From Pelobates cultripes (taxonomy: Eukaryota > Chordata > Amphibia > Anura > Pelobatidae), in contig OW240918.1 in assembly GCA_933207985.1 (NCBI GenBank), positions 21,577,531 through 21,641,530 on the forward strand: 64,000 nucleotides of DNA. Reading direction: 5' to 3'. The notes under the pieces are model-generated. The model made no database searches. It had not been told where the DNA came from and saw only the letters and a program-made list of their open reading frames with translations. Below are positions 44,266 through 56,492 of this stretch, one piece after another; position 1 is the first letter of the stretch; each line of letters opens with the position of its first letter. The translations under genes and the position numbers were made by a program.

Positions 44266-44779
44266 TTGCAGGCTGCTCAATACACTTATGTGAAAATATC
44301 CTCTATTTCACAAGATAAGGTTGAAATTATTGGTGTGGTTTAAGCTATAGACAAACTTATACCAATAAGTGGAGCGCTCCTAACACAAGTACAGCTTACC
44401 AAATGGTATCCCATTCAATGGCACAGTGTAAGGTACATGTTTAAAAAGATACAAAAAAATACAATATAGTGTAGACGGTATGGAAAGTGATAATATGATA
44501 GTAATAATGATATTGGGTAAATTGAACACTCACATTTCTAGGAGCCTGTATATAAGAACACTGGCACCGTATGTTGGCTGATGTGCTTGTAAGGGTAGCA
44601 CCGCCCGTCTCCTTCAGTTATCCCACACTGAAGGAGACGGGCGGTGCTACCCTTACAAGCACATCAGCCAACATACGGAGCCAGTGTTCTTATATACAGG
44701 CTCCTAGAAATGTGAGTGTTCAATTTACCCAATATCATTATTACTATCAAATTATCACTTTCCATACCGTCTACACAAT
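44266..44779. mobile_element. palindromic foldback element, copy 2
   Basis: Arms 44,466-44,617 and 44,628-44,779 are inverse copies of about 152 bp with only a 10-bp loop. The arm sequence ('ggagcctgtatata', 'acggagccagtgtt', 'gggtagcaccgcc') matches part of the arms at 35,104-36,067. The left flank (44,266-44,465) is the inverse of the tail at 36,068-36,198 ('aagtggagcgctcc'). The two copies therefore belong to one family, in opposite orientation and with different middle lengths. Confidence 0.8.
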
Positions 44780-45938
44780 AATAAAAATTAGATCACTCCA
44801 GAGTCCTCCCTCTATCATTTTCCATGCCTAAAGGAAAGTTGGAGAAATGCGTCATCGGGCCATAAAGCCTGTAGTGGTTGCCATAGGTTAACCATGGGAG
44901 TAGATGACATTAAAACAGAAACGTGTCAACATTAGATTGCAAGCTTGCTTGCGAGACTCTGAAAACCTACTCTACATTTTTGGTTTGTTTTTTGCTTTGT
45001 TAATAGTTATTCAGTAAGCCAAAAATTCGGAACTTTGTGGTCACTGTAAATCCTAAAAGTCACAATAACAGCAATAATATTTTTTTTAAAAGTTAGTTGA
45101 ACGGTAAACAGAGCTAGCTGAGCTTCAATTTCTGCTCCCATCCCCATATGGAATATGTACACTGTTCAAACTCCAGTGAACTATGCAGGAGAAATCTATA
45201 GATTTTTCAGGTAAATCAATAATTATGGTCTACTTTATTTAAATCAAGCCTAAGTAGGAAACATAAAACAGTTAGGAGCATTGAAGTGTATTCTAGGAAT
45301 TTCACTTTTTAAATAAGAACATGTGGAAGAATGACATCACTCTGTAGCTCATGAACCCAACTGGCCATCTGTTCTAAATGCCCATTGGCTAGTCTGGGTC
45401 TGATCCAAATCTACTTAATAAACAAATCATTATTGTTAAGTACTGTGAAACATGGATTCAAATATATTTGTAATTTTTTTAAAATATTTTAATAACATTT
45501 ATATTGTTGTTTTTGATTATATTTTTATTATTTTAATACACTTCATAATTGAGGTGCTGGTTTGTTTTTTATTCTTTTTAATAAAATTCCTAATGGAGAT
45601 TTTAGGCTAGTTCCTCCATTATGCATGCCTAGTGCCTTGTCCAGACATTAAGTATGTGCAGGAAATGTGTGACTTTTTAAATGTTACAGCATCACTGCAT
45701 AAATGCCTTTAAAGAACAATCATCATCAATAATTATCAACAGTGCATTAGTGTTCCTAAGAGGAAAATGTATCACTGTGGCAATAATGTAGCCGTGATCA
45801 AAACTGTATAAACTGAACAATTAATGAACTGAATTAATGTGTTTGTTACATTGACAGGAAATTGACTCTTTCACCCTGAATCACCTTTGGGAAGTAGAAA
45901 AAAATATATAATCATACGTACTCTAAATATTCTTTACA
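44780..45938. other. unassigned AT-rich sequence
   Basis: Nothing bounded is seen. 'ggagaaatgcgtcatcgggc' at about 44,841 resembles the 'gaaacgc' core of the inverted-repeat elements elsewhere in the window. Confidence 0.45.
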
Positions 45939-46320
45939 TTAAAAGAACACTCCATAGGATTTTTTAAAAACAATTTAGTAGATATATCCCCCATGAAAAC
46001 ATGCATGCAATTATTGCTGCATTGTTTTAATTGGGGGCATATCTAAAATAAGCTTGCAAACGCTGTAGATCTGCTGTCTTCAGCTTTTGCATGCCCTACC
46101 AGTTCCCCAACAGAATTTCAGTCTGTGCTGGGTAATACTCCAAAAAGAAGCCTCTGATTTTGAGTCACATGCTCTTGTGTGCTTGCGAGCATAGTCTTCA
46201 GCCCATGTTCTCTCAACCTGTAGCTCACAGGCAGGGAGTCCGCACAGGGGTAAAATGGGCTGTGTGAACATGCATGCAGGTGCTGACAGGCAGACATTTA
46301 TTTGGGGAGTGGAAAAGAGC
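45939..46320. repeat. TTAA/T2-like element, left end and body
   Basis: It starts TTAAAAGAACACTCCATAGG. The body has a 'tagtagatatatccccc' segment and a GC-richer centre. No clear right end was found; the limit is approximate. Confidence 0.4.
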
Positions 46321-46704
46321 TCTCTAGTAGAATTGGGAAGAAAACAATCAGACAGTCGGGGAGGCGTTTCTACAGATATTTATAACATTTACAAATGAAA
46401 ATGAACACTTATATAAAATGCAATTAAAATGACATTCTATGGCCTATGTAACCATGATATGCAGAGTAATTGGTAGCAGGGAGGAGCTATGTGCACCTTC
46501 TCCCTCAAGACACCTGGATTTTGCAACATAAGACCTCATGGTAGAGTCAGCAAAAGATTTTAGTCAAGTTAAAGAAAAAATCTTCAGTAAGAATGATAAA
46601 CAGAGTTCAAGTCCACAGCACATGTTTTCTCAGTGGCAGGATGACATTGAGCATGATTAGCAATACTGAGTTGTTTTACTAATTTTCAACCTGAACACAC
46701 ATCG

Positions 46705-46880
46705 ATGAATACGGTATACCGTTAACACAGCTGGACAAAAGGTTATCAATGCTCTTGGGAATATAATACTAAGGTTCCATAAATGTATTCATTGTCCATG
46801 GTACAGTAAAGATGTTGCCTTTCTCTTTTAGTTGAGTGTGGAACAGTGAAGCGCTAAACCCATGTTGTGTACACTTGCCC
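46705..46880 (+). repeat. 5' LTR-like block of copia relic
   Basis: 'tgtccatggtacagtaaaga', then 'agttgagtgtggaacagtg' and 'aagcgctaaacccatg' align with the block at 50,826-50,990. Divergence is large, so the exact LTR boundary is not set. A possible primer site, 'caggttttgggcatag' at about 46,912-46,927, resembles the anticodon-region complement of initiator tRNA-Met used by copia elements. Confidence 0.5.
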
Positions 46881-46931
46881 AGTTATCCTACCCTTAGGAT
46901 GCAGATTACAACAGGTTTTGGGCATAGATGC

Positions 46932-47560
46932 TGGAAGCCAATGGAGCCGGGTGTGTTTCTATAGAGATGAGAAGAACTACTAGCTATGGGAGACAAAGTT
47001 CTTGGGACATCTGCGATGGATAAATCTAAAAAAGAAACATCCTCAATGAACTGTATGATACCAATGATGAGGTTGAAGACATGTAAGGAAGAGGACACAT
47101 GCTAAGTTAAATCAATTCTTAGATGATAAAAGTCTGTCTTTAATAATGAGGGAGACAGCTGATAATCGAAGAAAATCCCTTTAAAGAGATGTTATGCAAG
47201 CAAGTGGAAGCCCTGAATAGTCAGTCTATACGCTGAGTTAATGTCCCTTCAGAAAGGCATAAATGAAAGAGTGGCAGACTATATCATACATGCAGAGACA
47301 GCCATTACAGCATTGAGATTGCTGAACCTTTTGCTTAGCATTTTGCAAGTTGATGGTGGAAAAGTACTGTTTGCAGTTGAGGGTTTTTGAAGATACTGAG
47401 AAATGCAGTGCTTGCTTAAATGACAATAGACTGTTAAAAGAAGTAACGTGACTCCTAGATTTAAGACGAAGGATGATTCTAATATTGGTCTTGATTTAAT
47501 ATTGTTGGATAAGCTTTCAAATTGATTTAACATTTTTGAATAAACTTTTTTAAAGTTACA
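46932..47560 (+). pseudogene. copia Gag remnant
   Basis: Broken frames include LMSLQKGINERVADYIIHAE followed by TAITAL at about 47,237-47,317. This pattern ('L..L.QKxxExVADYIIRAE') is characteristic of the Gag UBN2-type domain of vertebrate copia elements. Stops occur both before and after. The A/T-rich stretch 47,560-47,700 looks like later decay or an insertion. Confidence 0.6.
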
Positions 47561-47746
47561 ACAAAATAAAATAAGAAAACATATTTATAATATACTGTAT
47601 GTAAAAATATATTACTATATTGATAAATATCAAAATATTAAAATATTTAAATTTATTTTATAATATTAAATAATTTCACAAATGTATCCAATAATATAAA
47701 ATGATTTGGAAACCTTATCCAACAATATGAAATCAAGGCCACTGTT

Positions 47747-47800
47747 TGTTATAATTGCGACCAAGAGGGCACAGTGCAGGAACATGCACCAGCAGTCAAA
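47747..47800 (+). pseudogene. Gag zinc-knuckle remnant
   Basis: CYNCDQEG is followed, after a one-base frame change, by a histidine/cysteine-bearing run. This fits the start of a CCHC knuckle (C-x2-C-x4-H-x4-C), broken by a frameshift at the histidine. Confidence 0.55.
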
Positions 47801-48499
47801 ATGGTATCCAGTCACTGTGGTATAGCTATTGTAATAGCTCGACACACACAGAGAGGTGGACTGTAGACATAAGAAAAGAGATAAAGTTAAATAATCGGCA
47901 GATTATTAATTTTCAAGATCAGAAATTACCATCTTGATAGCCTAATACCAAAAGGGCTAATGGTAAACAAAAGCGCAACACCTCACGTAATTAACAACAA
48001 TGACAACATTTTAAAGTTTTGATAAAACTTTTAGGTCAGATAAACACATCATAGAGTTTGCAGATAAGGAAAAGGCAACAGGTAGGACACTAAAGAGAGG
48101 TGATGGGGAGATTTGCCTACTTAACAGTAAAGGAAATAGGGTGTCAGCAACCCTAAATAGAGTATTGTACATATCTTCAAGACATTTTCTCTGTAGAGGC
48201 AGCAATTAACAGGGATGCATCAGTTAACTTTAAGCCATGCTGAAGTAAACTAATTTGCAAAAACAGCCTTCAATTCATTATTAAAAAATAAAATATAATT
48301 TACTATCTAAATACGTTTGCTGAAAATGAAGATAACTGTCATGCATGTTACGATATTCAAACTTGGCACAACATTCTAGGCCAATGTAATTATGATGACA
48401 TTGAGAATTTACAAATTGTAGGAGAAGTAATCAAGATTACGAGATTGATTGGTCTAACTTAAATGTGACTCAAGGAATATTTGTTCAGCATTGACATAA

Positions 48500-49020
48500 A
48501 ATAGCCTGATTTCAGAGCCAAAGCAGCACTAGAGTTGATGCATACTGACTTAGCAGGTCCAATAGAACCACAAGCTAAACGAGGTTTCAAATATGCCATG
48601 GCACTCACTGATGACTATTCAGGAGCAGCATTTGTATACTTCTTGAAAACAAAAGTCAGGCAGTGTTAGTCGCTCAAAACTTCATTCCCTACAGAGCCTT
48701 ATATGAAAGCATATAGTGTATTATAGATCTGACAACAGTCATTAATAAACAAGCAAGGTATTAGACATGAGATCTCAGCACCTTACTTACCCCATCAAAA
48801 TTGTATAACTAGAAAACTAGTGAGCACAATTTGAAATGGCAAGATGTCTGCTAATTGAAAGTAAATTGCCAAGTGGACATATTCAGTAATGACTGCTGCT
48901 CAGATCTGGAGCAGGTGCTTTAACAACTGTCTAGTAGCGACTCCATATTATCTAATAACAGTCCTTATCTAGTGTAGTATCCTGACACCAGAAAAGTTCT
49001 CAAACACAGGCTTGGGACAT
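48500..49020 (+). pseudogene. copia integrase core remnant
   Basis: The frame at 48,541 reads HTDLAGPIEPQAKRGFKYAM, then ALTDDYSGAAFVYFLKTK. This is the start of the DDE integrase core; the first catalytic aspartate is at 48,547-48,549. Farther on RSDN (about 48,725-48,736) supplies the second aspartate and APYLPHQN marks the segment before the third catalytic residue. The expected glutamate is not visible (the sequence reads NCITRK). At least two frame changes and stops lie between. Later, TYSVMTAAQI matches the downstream integrase region. Confidence 0.75.
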
Positions 49021-49043
49021 TTATTACAAAGAAAGCTGTTGAA

Positions 49044-49271
49044 GTGCAAACTCAAACCGATCTATTGCATGATGAGAAGAATTCCCACAGAGAGAGCAAT
49101 GTGCCTTCTGTACTGAAGACAAATACTGCTGATGTAGAGCGTTCAAAGAAGATCCAAACCAAAAAGAGTGAGGAGAAAGGTCAAACAAGGAATGACTATG
49201 GTACACGTGAAATAGAAAAAAATCCCAGTTCTTGGAAGACGATATTTCAGAAAGTAATAACTAGGTATTAA
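49044..49271 (+). pseudogene. copia integrase-RT linker remnant
   Basis: 75 open codons encode a polar, lysine- and glutamate-rich peptide with no domain, in the place where copia polyproteins have a variable linker. Position is the main support. Confidence 0.45.
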
Positions 49272-49429
49272 TAAGCATTAATTATTGTTACAAGGTGTTG
49301 GACATATCACAAACCTTTGAAGATGCCATGAACTCACCTCAATTCTAACATAATGCTATGAAAGAGGAAATGGTTTCTATGAGAGAATGAGATTCACATT
49401 GACCACTTTGCCAGAGGTTGAAAATTCAG

Positions 49430-50160
49430 TGGAGGGTCGATGGGTGCATGCAATTTAGAACAAAACTGAGGGATCAGAAACGTGTAAGGCCAGATATGTT
49501 ATTAAAGGTTATAATCATGTAAAAGGAGTTAATTGCATAGAAATATTCTCTCCAACAGCAAACATTTCCTTTGTACAAATCTTAATGCAACTAGCAGCTC
49601 AATATGACTTACTTCCTTCTAAAATGTATAGGAAAACAGCTTATTGACATGCTACAGTTAATTGTGAAATATATGTAGAACAGCCAGAAGGTTTTGAGAT
49701 CAAGTCTAAACAGAATGAAAAACTAGCTCTTAAACTGGACAAGTGATTATACTGTTTAAAGCAGTCAGGTAGAAATTGAAACAAAGTGCTACATGTACAT
49801 TTAAGTGAAAATACGTTTTAACTGGATCCTGCAGACCACTGTGTGAACACCAAACAACATGAAAAGGTAAACGTGATACTGATAACATGGCTAGATGATC
49901 TCATTATAGGTGCCAGTAGTGAAAAATACTAAAGGATGTAAAAGAAATGCTTATAGCCAAATTCAAGATGAAGACATTGGAAGATCCAAAGATTTTCTAG
50001 ACATTGACTTCAAACAAAATGTTGGTCTAGTAAAGATGAACCATAAGTTGATGAACAATAAGTTAATTCTGATAGATTGTAAACCCAGATCAAAATTATT
50101 CGAACAAAGGCTAGATCTCGACAATAACAGAAATCCTATTATTGAGAAATAGTAGGCAGT
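49430..50160 (+). pseudogene. copia reverse transcriptase remnant
   Basis: Successive pieces in order: GRWVHAI (about 49,438), CKARYVIKGYNHVKGVN, FSPTANISFVQILMQLAAQ, then NCEIYVEQPEGFE (about 49,660), then WLDDLIIGAS (49,888-49,917). The last is the polymerase motif, normally (Y/W)VDD in copia, here LDD. The following frame (49,910-50,152) reads KDFLDIDFKQNVGLVKMN, the conserved 'FLGI.F....G.V...Q' segment. Internal stops, for example at AI*NKTEG and AY*HA, make it inactive. Confidence 0.8.
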
Positions 50161-50259
50161 TTACTATAAGCAATGGCTCACACAAGACCAGTTTTAAGTT
50201 GGGTAATCAGTAAACTATCACAGCACTTGTAAGAACCCACAAAATAGCTTCTGGTCACA

Positions 50260-50785
50260 GCTAAACATGTAAGGAGATACTTGAAATGTACCATTAACTG
50301 TGAGTTATGCTACAAGAAGTGTAATCAAGACTTCAAACTAGAAGCATACAGTAGTGATGATCGAGGCAATGATGTGAATGATAGAAGAAACATGACCAGA
50401 TATTTATTTAGTCATACAGAGAAGAGTCCTCTGATTGCACAGAAGACTCAGCAACAGTCTACATTAGTCTACATTGTCCTCATGCAAAGCTGAATAGATG
50501 GATTTAGCTATGACTACACAAGAAAGTTCATACAAGTTGCTCAGGGGAATGGACAATTAAGGTCAAGCCAGTACAAGCCTTTGGGGACCATCAAGAAGCA
50601 ATATACATCCAGTTTATTGTCAGAGATGCAATCATATTCATATCAAATGTCACTTCATCCATTTGGTGATCAATGAGGGTATCATGGCTCTTGATAACTG
50701 CCCAACTGACAGGATTATAGCAGATATCATGACTAAGTCTGCAACAGAGTTCAAATTAGAAAGGTTCTTGAGGTATTTGTTTTGA
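50260..50785 (+). pseudogene. copia RNase H and C-terminal remnant
   Basis: The frame 50,281-50,493 reads KCTINCELCYKKCN, LEAYSSDDRGNDVNDRRN and MTRYLFSHTEKSPLI, matching the copia RNase H pattern 'GT..YxL.Y....AYSDADWA.D..DRRSTTGY.F'; the first aspartate of YSDAD is changed. Further pieces are HIKCHFIH (about 50,633) and DRIIADIMTKS (about 50,709), the usual C-terminal end of copia Pol. Confidence 0.75.
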
Positions 50786-50825
50786 AAGTAATATTAAAAA
50801 AAAAATGTAATTAAATAAAAAAATA

Positions 50826-51017
50826 TGTCTGTTTTGATTAACACATGTGAAAGTTATGGGTTGTTGTCTACATATTCTTAAGATGCCGTCAATGTGTTCT
50901 TTGTCTGTGGTACAATAAAGTTTTTGTCCCACATCTTCTCCTATTGAGTGTGAAGCGGAAAAGTGCTAAGCACATGTGTGGAGTTGTTTCTTCACATGTG
51001 TGGAGTTGTTTCTTCAT
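50826..51017 (+). repeat. 3' LTR-like block of copia relic
   Basis: The block aligns with 46,705-46,880 ('gtctgtggtacaataaag', 'attgagtgtgaagcgg'). It includes an AATAAA signal (in 'acaataaagttt') and ends in a direct tandem duplication of about 23 bp, 'cacatgtgtggagttgtttc' (about 50,971-51,017), not seen in the other block. Confidence 0.5.
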
Positions 51018-52800
51018 ATCAACACCTTAATTTTAGTCCTCTTACAGACCTTTCATAAAATTTGATTCTTCCAAAAGAACCCATAGAAGTCTGAATCAAT
51101 GAAACTAGGTGCCTCATTTTAATAGCCCACAAACACAACAAGCATATTCTCAAATAATGTGTAGCTTATGCATAAAGCAAGGGATATATTTTTTGGGTCA
51201 AGCACCATATGGTAAATTTCACTTTATTTTTTGGCTCAGCTGTGTCAGCTCGCATTCCAAGACTACTAATGGCTCCAGTGTCTGTGTTTATAGATATTTC
51301 TCTTCAGAAGCAAATGGTGCATGTATGTATGTTTACCTTACATTTGCAAACTACATTAATGTTCCAAATTACACATATTCATTTTCCAGCCATGCTCCTG
51401 ATTACAAACCACTAGATGGTACTAGTGAGAAAGATTTATATGTACATATGTGTTAAAGTCACCCATGGTCATTGGGCTTAAGGCAAATGTCATCATAGCT
51501 AGCAGTACAATGTTTGTCTTGAGTGGTCCATATTTAGTAATGTACGTCATGATTGCTCTATTTTTATTGCTATATATAGGTGATAGCATTGATCATAGCA
51601 GTGTATAACGGATGATAGTATCACAGTCCTGTAATTAATATAAATCCACATTGTGTTCTATATTGATCAATAACGCATTGCAAGGCTTTAATCCTTTTTA
51701 ACGGCAAAGTCCATCAAGTAGCTTTAGCTCTAACAAAGTCAGATCCATGTATGACCTGGGGCTCCCCTCTGTCCGCTGGGACCATAGAATGGTGTAGATG
51801 TTTATATGGTACATAATAGTTTACATAACAAAGAGGATTTAAACAAAAAAATACACTTGCATCGGCAGAGGAGATTACTTTTATTGACGTTTTGTCCTCA
51901 AGTTTACTTATAATAAGAGCAGAGCTTTTGTCCATTTATTTTTAAGTAACTTAACATATTTTAGACTGATTATACTGGAATTTAACTCTTTTAAAAATAA
52001 CAATATCTCATTCCCCTGAATGTTGAATGTTTCATATCATTGTATCTCTTGGGGTTATCCACTAAAGTGAGAATTGTTGGAATTTCAAAGTGAATTTCAA
52101 ATTGAAGGTAAAAAAAAGTCAAACTGAAAGAATTTCACCGGGAGAATTTTTCCAATTCGGATACTTTGGCCGTAAAATTGAAATTCCCTCTGAATCCCTA
52201 ATAATTCTCGCCCTAGTAAGTAACCCTATCTTTTGTCTGTTGTTAAATGCAATACAGTTTGATTCCTTTACCCCCACTTGTACAGTAGTACCAATGACAA
52301 TATGGATATTAAACCTATAAAATAGCAATTCTGTGAATGTAAAATTAGCATATTTTGCATTTCATTATATTTGTGTTGTGGAAAGATAATCTCACAGGAC
52401 CTCCATTTATAAGGATTATTTTTTTACGTTTGCTTTATACCATGTAGCTGGTGCACATCAATATGCATGTGGAAAAAAACTGGTTTGTACATTGTGATGG
52501 ACATACATACAGGGTAGTAGTGGGTGCATAAGTTAGCATTCCAGCAGAGATGGATTGGAATAAAAGCAAGACATTAAGAAAACATAAATTAGGAACCTAG
52601 TCAGAATGTTCTAGGTTGTGGATAGGCAACTTGACCTAGTTCTGTTATTCTGGCTTTAATTAATGGGCTTCATTTACTAAACAGTGAATTGTAATTGCCT
52701 GAAATATACATTGCAAAATGTAGACAAAACAAATGTGTATGTGAAACAGTTCTACAGCTCAAATACAGTTACATATTTGCTATTTTATCCTGAATCCAGC
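51018..52800. other. unassigned sequence
   Basis: No bounded element is recognised. The 115-codon frame at 51109-51456 and the overlapping 68-codon frame lack family features. Confidence 0.4.
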
Positions 52801-54900
52801 AGTTAGCTTTTTGAAGCATCCCAGTTCCCTGTTAAAGTAAAAAAATGAATCTATTAACTGTTAACGCACCGAATTCTAAAACTTAGAGGGAACATCATAC
52901 TGAATACTCATCTATTGGGGAAGTTTAACTCTTTCATTTCTTCTATTAATGCACGTAGACCAACAAATATCCATGTTATGGAACTGGCGAAAGGAGGTTA
53001 TGTGTGGGAAATTCTTTCTCCATAGCAAAGAATGAAGTCCAATTGTAAAAAACAATTTGCATCTCTCAGATTTTGGAATGTAGAAACGATGTATTTAGAA
53101 TTTCAGTCGTATTCCATGCCTTTTGCCTTTGCTAGCAGACTGAAAAACATATACTGTTTATAGAGTCTGAATTATTTTAATTTTGTCGATACACGGAAAA
53201 TTACAGAAACAAACGACACACACAGTTAACCCTCGCAAAAAGGTAGGTTTTCAATATACTATTGGTGGTTCATTTTAATGCAAGGGTATATTTTCATATA
53301 TGGAGTAAACTATTTTGTTGACTATTAAAGATTTTTTTTTATTAGAGGAAACAAGAGAAATACATGTTTTTTATTATAATAAATTGCTGTGCTGTTAAAA
53401 ATGTAATAATCAGAGAAATACTCAGAAAAAAATTGATTTCATCGCAACATGTATTATTTTCTACGTGGCACAGTGCAGATAATACTCAAACAAAGTATTC
53501 CAAATTTGAAATTTTTACAAACAATTATAGCTTTCACTTATTCAGTTGCAGCAACGTTTGAACTTGTAACGGTTAAAGTGAATTTGGCATGCACTCCGTG
53601 AATGTGTCCGTAAAACGGTAAGATACGCTATTCTAAAACGAATATAGTTTTCAGTAGTGCATTGCTTAACAGATCCCTGATTCATTTACACAGTATCTTC
53701 TGCCATCTTTAGTCCAATCCTAAACACTGCATTTGAAAAATAAATGAATAGTCCATCAAAACACCAACTCCGGCTTCTCCCACAGCCCAGTGGAAATAGC
53801 CCATTAATAGCAATTTCTGGCTGAAAGAGTTGAAAGGAAACAGAAAAGGAAATGATCTAATGATTTCAGAATAGTATATTTCCCTTATGCCCAGCTGTTA
53901 GTGGGATGACCTTACAGTTAACCAGGAAATTGTGAGTTGGCATTGGACCTCAAAGGGTTTAAACATTTGAACTATTTTTTTTTTCTCTCATCGGTAAGTT
54001 TCTCAAAGAGGAATGTCAAGGAAAAAAAAAAGGAAAACATTGAAAAAGTAAATATTTTAGAAGAAATTAGGCTGCATTATATGATCTGATAATATATACT
54101 TGAAAATAGAGAATAACACCTGGATTACATTTAAAACACATGTAAGAGGATACACGCTTTGCATTTTCCTGTGTGTTATGTTATATAAACTTCTTCTATG
54201 TGTGTTATAATTTGTTCATGAATTCAGATCTCAGAAGAATAAATGCTCAGAGCTAGATCGTGGCTTTTACAGGATTAAACACAGTTTTGCTTTGATTCCT
54301 GCTCTTTTACCTCTGCGCCCGAGAGGTTTGGATAAGTTGCTCTGTCTCATTTAGTGGCGATGGCAAAGTCGCTGTTACAGATAAAACACGGCCAGGTCAC
54401 TAATGGTGGCTGTAGTAAAGGTAATTTGAACTTGATGAGGTTCTGGATTTCACATATTTTTGTTGTAGGCTTCAAAGGTGAGATCCTTAATGGAGATAGC
54501 TATGTGTGCCTCCGTTCATGTATGATTAACACATCGTGAGTGATATATGCCATTTGGATGCAGCATGAATAATGTGAATCAAAAAGTAAATTCAAAGAAA
54601 TAATTTTTTTGTAAAACGTTTTTATTGAAGGTATTTGGATCTGTACAAGTAGGTGCACCACATATTGATAAAAAAAAAAAACATTTTCAGATGGTGAGTT
54701 TAGGAGCTTAAGGAGACATGCATCACTTGACAATTATTTTTTTAAACCAGCAGACAAACACTTTCGCACAAATAAACAAACCAAAATAAAGCAAGACAAT
54801 TTTGAAAAGTATGTAAGATGTGTTCATAAACTTACCTTAAACGTGGTTAGATTGCATTATTGAGTACACCTCTCATCTAGGTGAGTTTCTTCAGCCATCA
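52801..54900. other. unassigned, unique-looking AT-rich sequence
   Basis: No transposon ends are seen. The stretch 53,580-54,540 is complex and free of simple repeats apart from A/T runs. About 54,600-54,790 could be a LINE 3' end on the minus strand ('cgtttttattgaaggtattt'), but this is weak. Confidence 0.35.
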
Positions 54901-55251
54901 CCCTCACTTTTACCTACGCATTTCAGTTTCACATCTGTGAAATGACAGAAACAGTACATCACTGCAGTAGGAGAAAGAAAACTTACACTGGAACCTGCTC
55001 TGTATGATCACATTGATCAATTTCACATGTGTATATCTGTCAGGCATGCCCAATTCAGTTTTCCATCATTCCTAGGGATAATACACTGATTGGTTAGATC
55101 AGTGCCCTCCTTGGAGTGGGTGTGGAAAGCATAAGAAAGAAGAATAAGGTAAATATAAAAAAAATCACATTCACCTGCTTTTCTTCAGCCTTCAGAGTAT
55201 GGAAAGCTTTTGAATGAGACAATTATCTCAAAATGATACATGTCCCTTTAA
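54901..55251. repeat. TTAA/T2-like right-end fragment
   Basis: The segment ends in the inverse of TTAAAGGGACATGTATCATT (TTAA at 55,248-55,251). The left end is not found. Confidence 0.4.
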
Positions 55252-55621
55252 GCCCTAAAATAATGGGTAGCCGATCTTAAAAGAAATTAAGGAATGACTA
55301 AAAAAAAGGGTTTTGGATAAACAGTAGGGACTGTAGGAAATATGTAAAGAGAGACACAAGAGGTTTATAACAAAAAATAATAATTTAGTACTTTGCAAAT
55401 ATGTGGACAATATCAGTTTATGCTCATGATGGCTTAATGTGGCCTCCCAGATAGTTGGGAACTCCATTTTCTATGTGGTGAACAAAATGTCTCTAAAAGA
55501 CTGCTGAGTATCATGAGAAATGTTCTGAGGTAACAAGGTTAGCAATAAATGGTTTATACTCGAAAGCATTACTACTATGCATGGTATCAGACACGTTTTA
55601 TCATAAATCTCCAGTTAGTTA
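55252..55621. other. unassigned sequence
   Basis: Nothing recognisable. Confidence 0.5.
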
Positions 55622-56054
55622 TTAAAGGAAAACTATATTAACCCACTGCCCCCCTTCCTTCGCCTGTCCCAATGGTGATGTAAAGAGTTAAAAAAACTTT
55701 TTCACTTACTTGATTCCAGTGCCGATATCCCTGAGCACTGGGGCGGGCTCTTTCATGCACTCTTTAGGCCTTCCCATGTGGGATTTTTTAACACACTCAA
55801 CATTTTCATGCAAAGACTAGGATGTCCAGTATCATTTCATGGTCAAAATTTGTGAAACCTCAGGAAGAGCTTTTAGATGCTGTCTGGTAGAGAGCCACTA
55901 GAGGCAGTCTTAGCATTGCAATGTAAACATTGTAGTTTTTCTAACCCTTTTCTAACCCTGTTGTTTTACATTGCATGGTTAAGGGAGCAGAGACACAGTA
56001 CCAAGACCACTTCAATGAGATTAAGTGGTCTGGGTGACTGTAGTGTCTCTTTAA
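55622..56054. mobile_element. TTAA-flanked MITE (T2-like), diverged
   Basis: The left end is TTAAAGGAAAACTATATTAA and the inverse of the right end is TTAAAGAGACACTACAGTCACC. The body has 'agccactagaggcagtc', 'attgcaatgtaaacattgta' and 'ccacttcaatgagattaagt', all shared with the related MITEs at 6.5 kb and 35-37 kb. Confidence 0.7.
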
Positions 56055-56492
56055 TATTTCAGGGTTTCCTCATTTTACACTAAGCACTGAATGGAGAGAT
56101 TTTGGAGCCTCTGTGGAATAATGAGGGTTTTGTGATATTGTTGAACCTAAGGGTATTAGACCCTTGGTCCCACTAACTCTGACAGCAATCCAGAGCAATG
56201 CCCCTATTACTGCCATATATATTACTCTGGCATGTAGTTATTATTGGAACAGATGTTAATCATCTCCAAACGATGTTCCCTTCATTTTTCAAGCCTTTTG
56301 CAACAACATGAGAAAATCGTTAACCTTTAGAACAGTCATTATATTCATTTAAAAAAATGACAATAACATCATTTTATGCAATGCACTACTGCAGGCTGGG
56401 AAAATGTGTTAATAAATTGTTGTTTATAATATTTTTTAAAATTATTTATCTTTAACCCTTTCCTTATCAACAGAGGAGTGCTCTTTGCATTA
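56055..56492. other. unassigned sequence
   Basis: Nothing recognisable. Confidence 0.5.

Larger units (their letters stand above)
46700..51000 (+). mobile_element. decayed Ty1/copia retrotransposon
   Basis: Gag, zinc-knuckle, integrase, reverse transcriptase and RNase H remnants follow in that order on the plus strand. Integrase before RT is the diagnostic copia order (gypsy has it last). LTR-like blocks with shared 'ggtacaataaag' and 'ttgagtgtgaagcg' features lie at both ends. Stops and frameshifts are spread throughout, so the copy is old and dead. Peptide matches are to the copia lineage found in aquatic animals (Hydra-like clade), based on family knowledge. Confidence 0.82.

Noticed and set aside
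51109..51456. 115-codon plus-strand frame
   Set aside because: Overlaps another frame and shows no domain or neighbouring exon signal.
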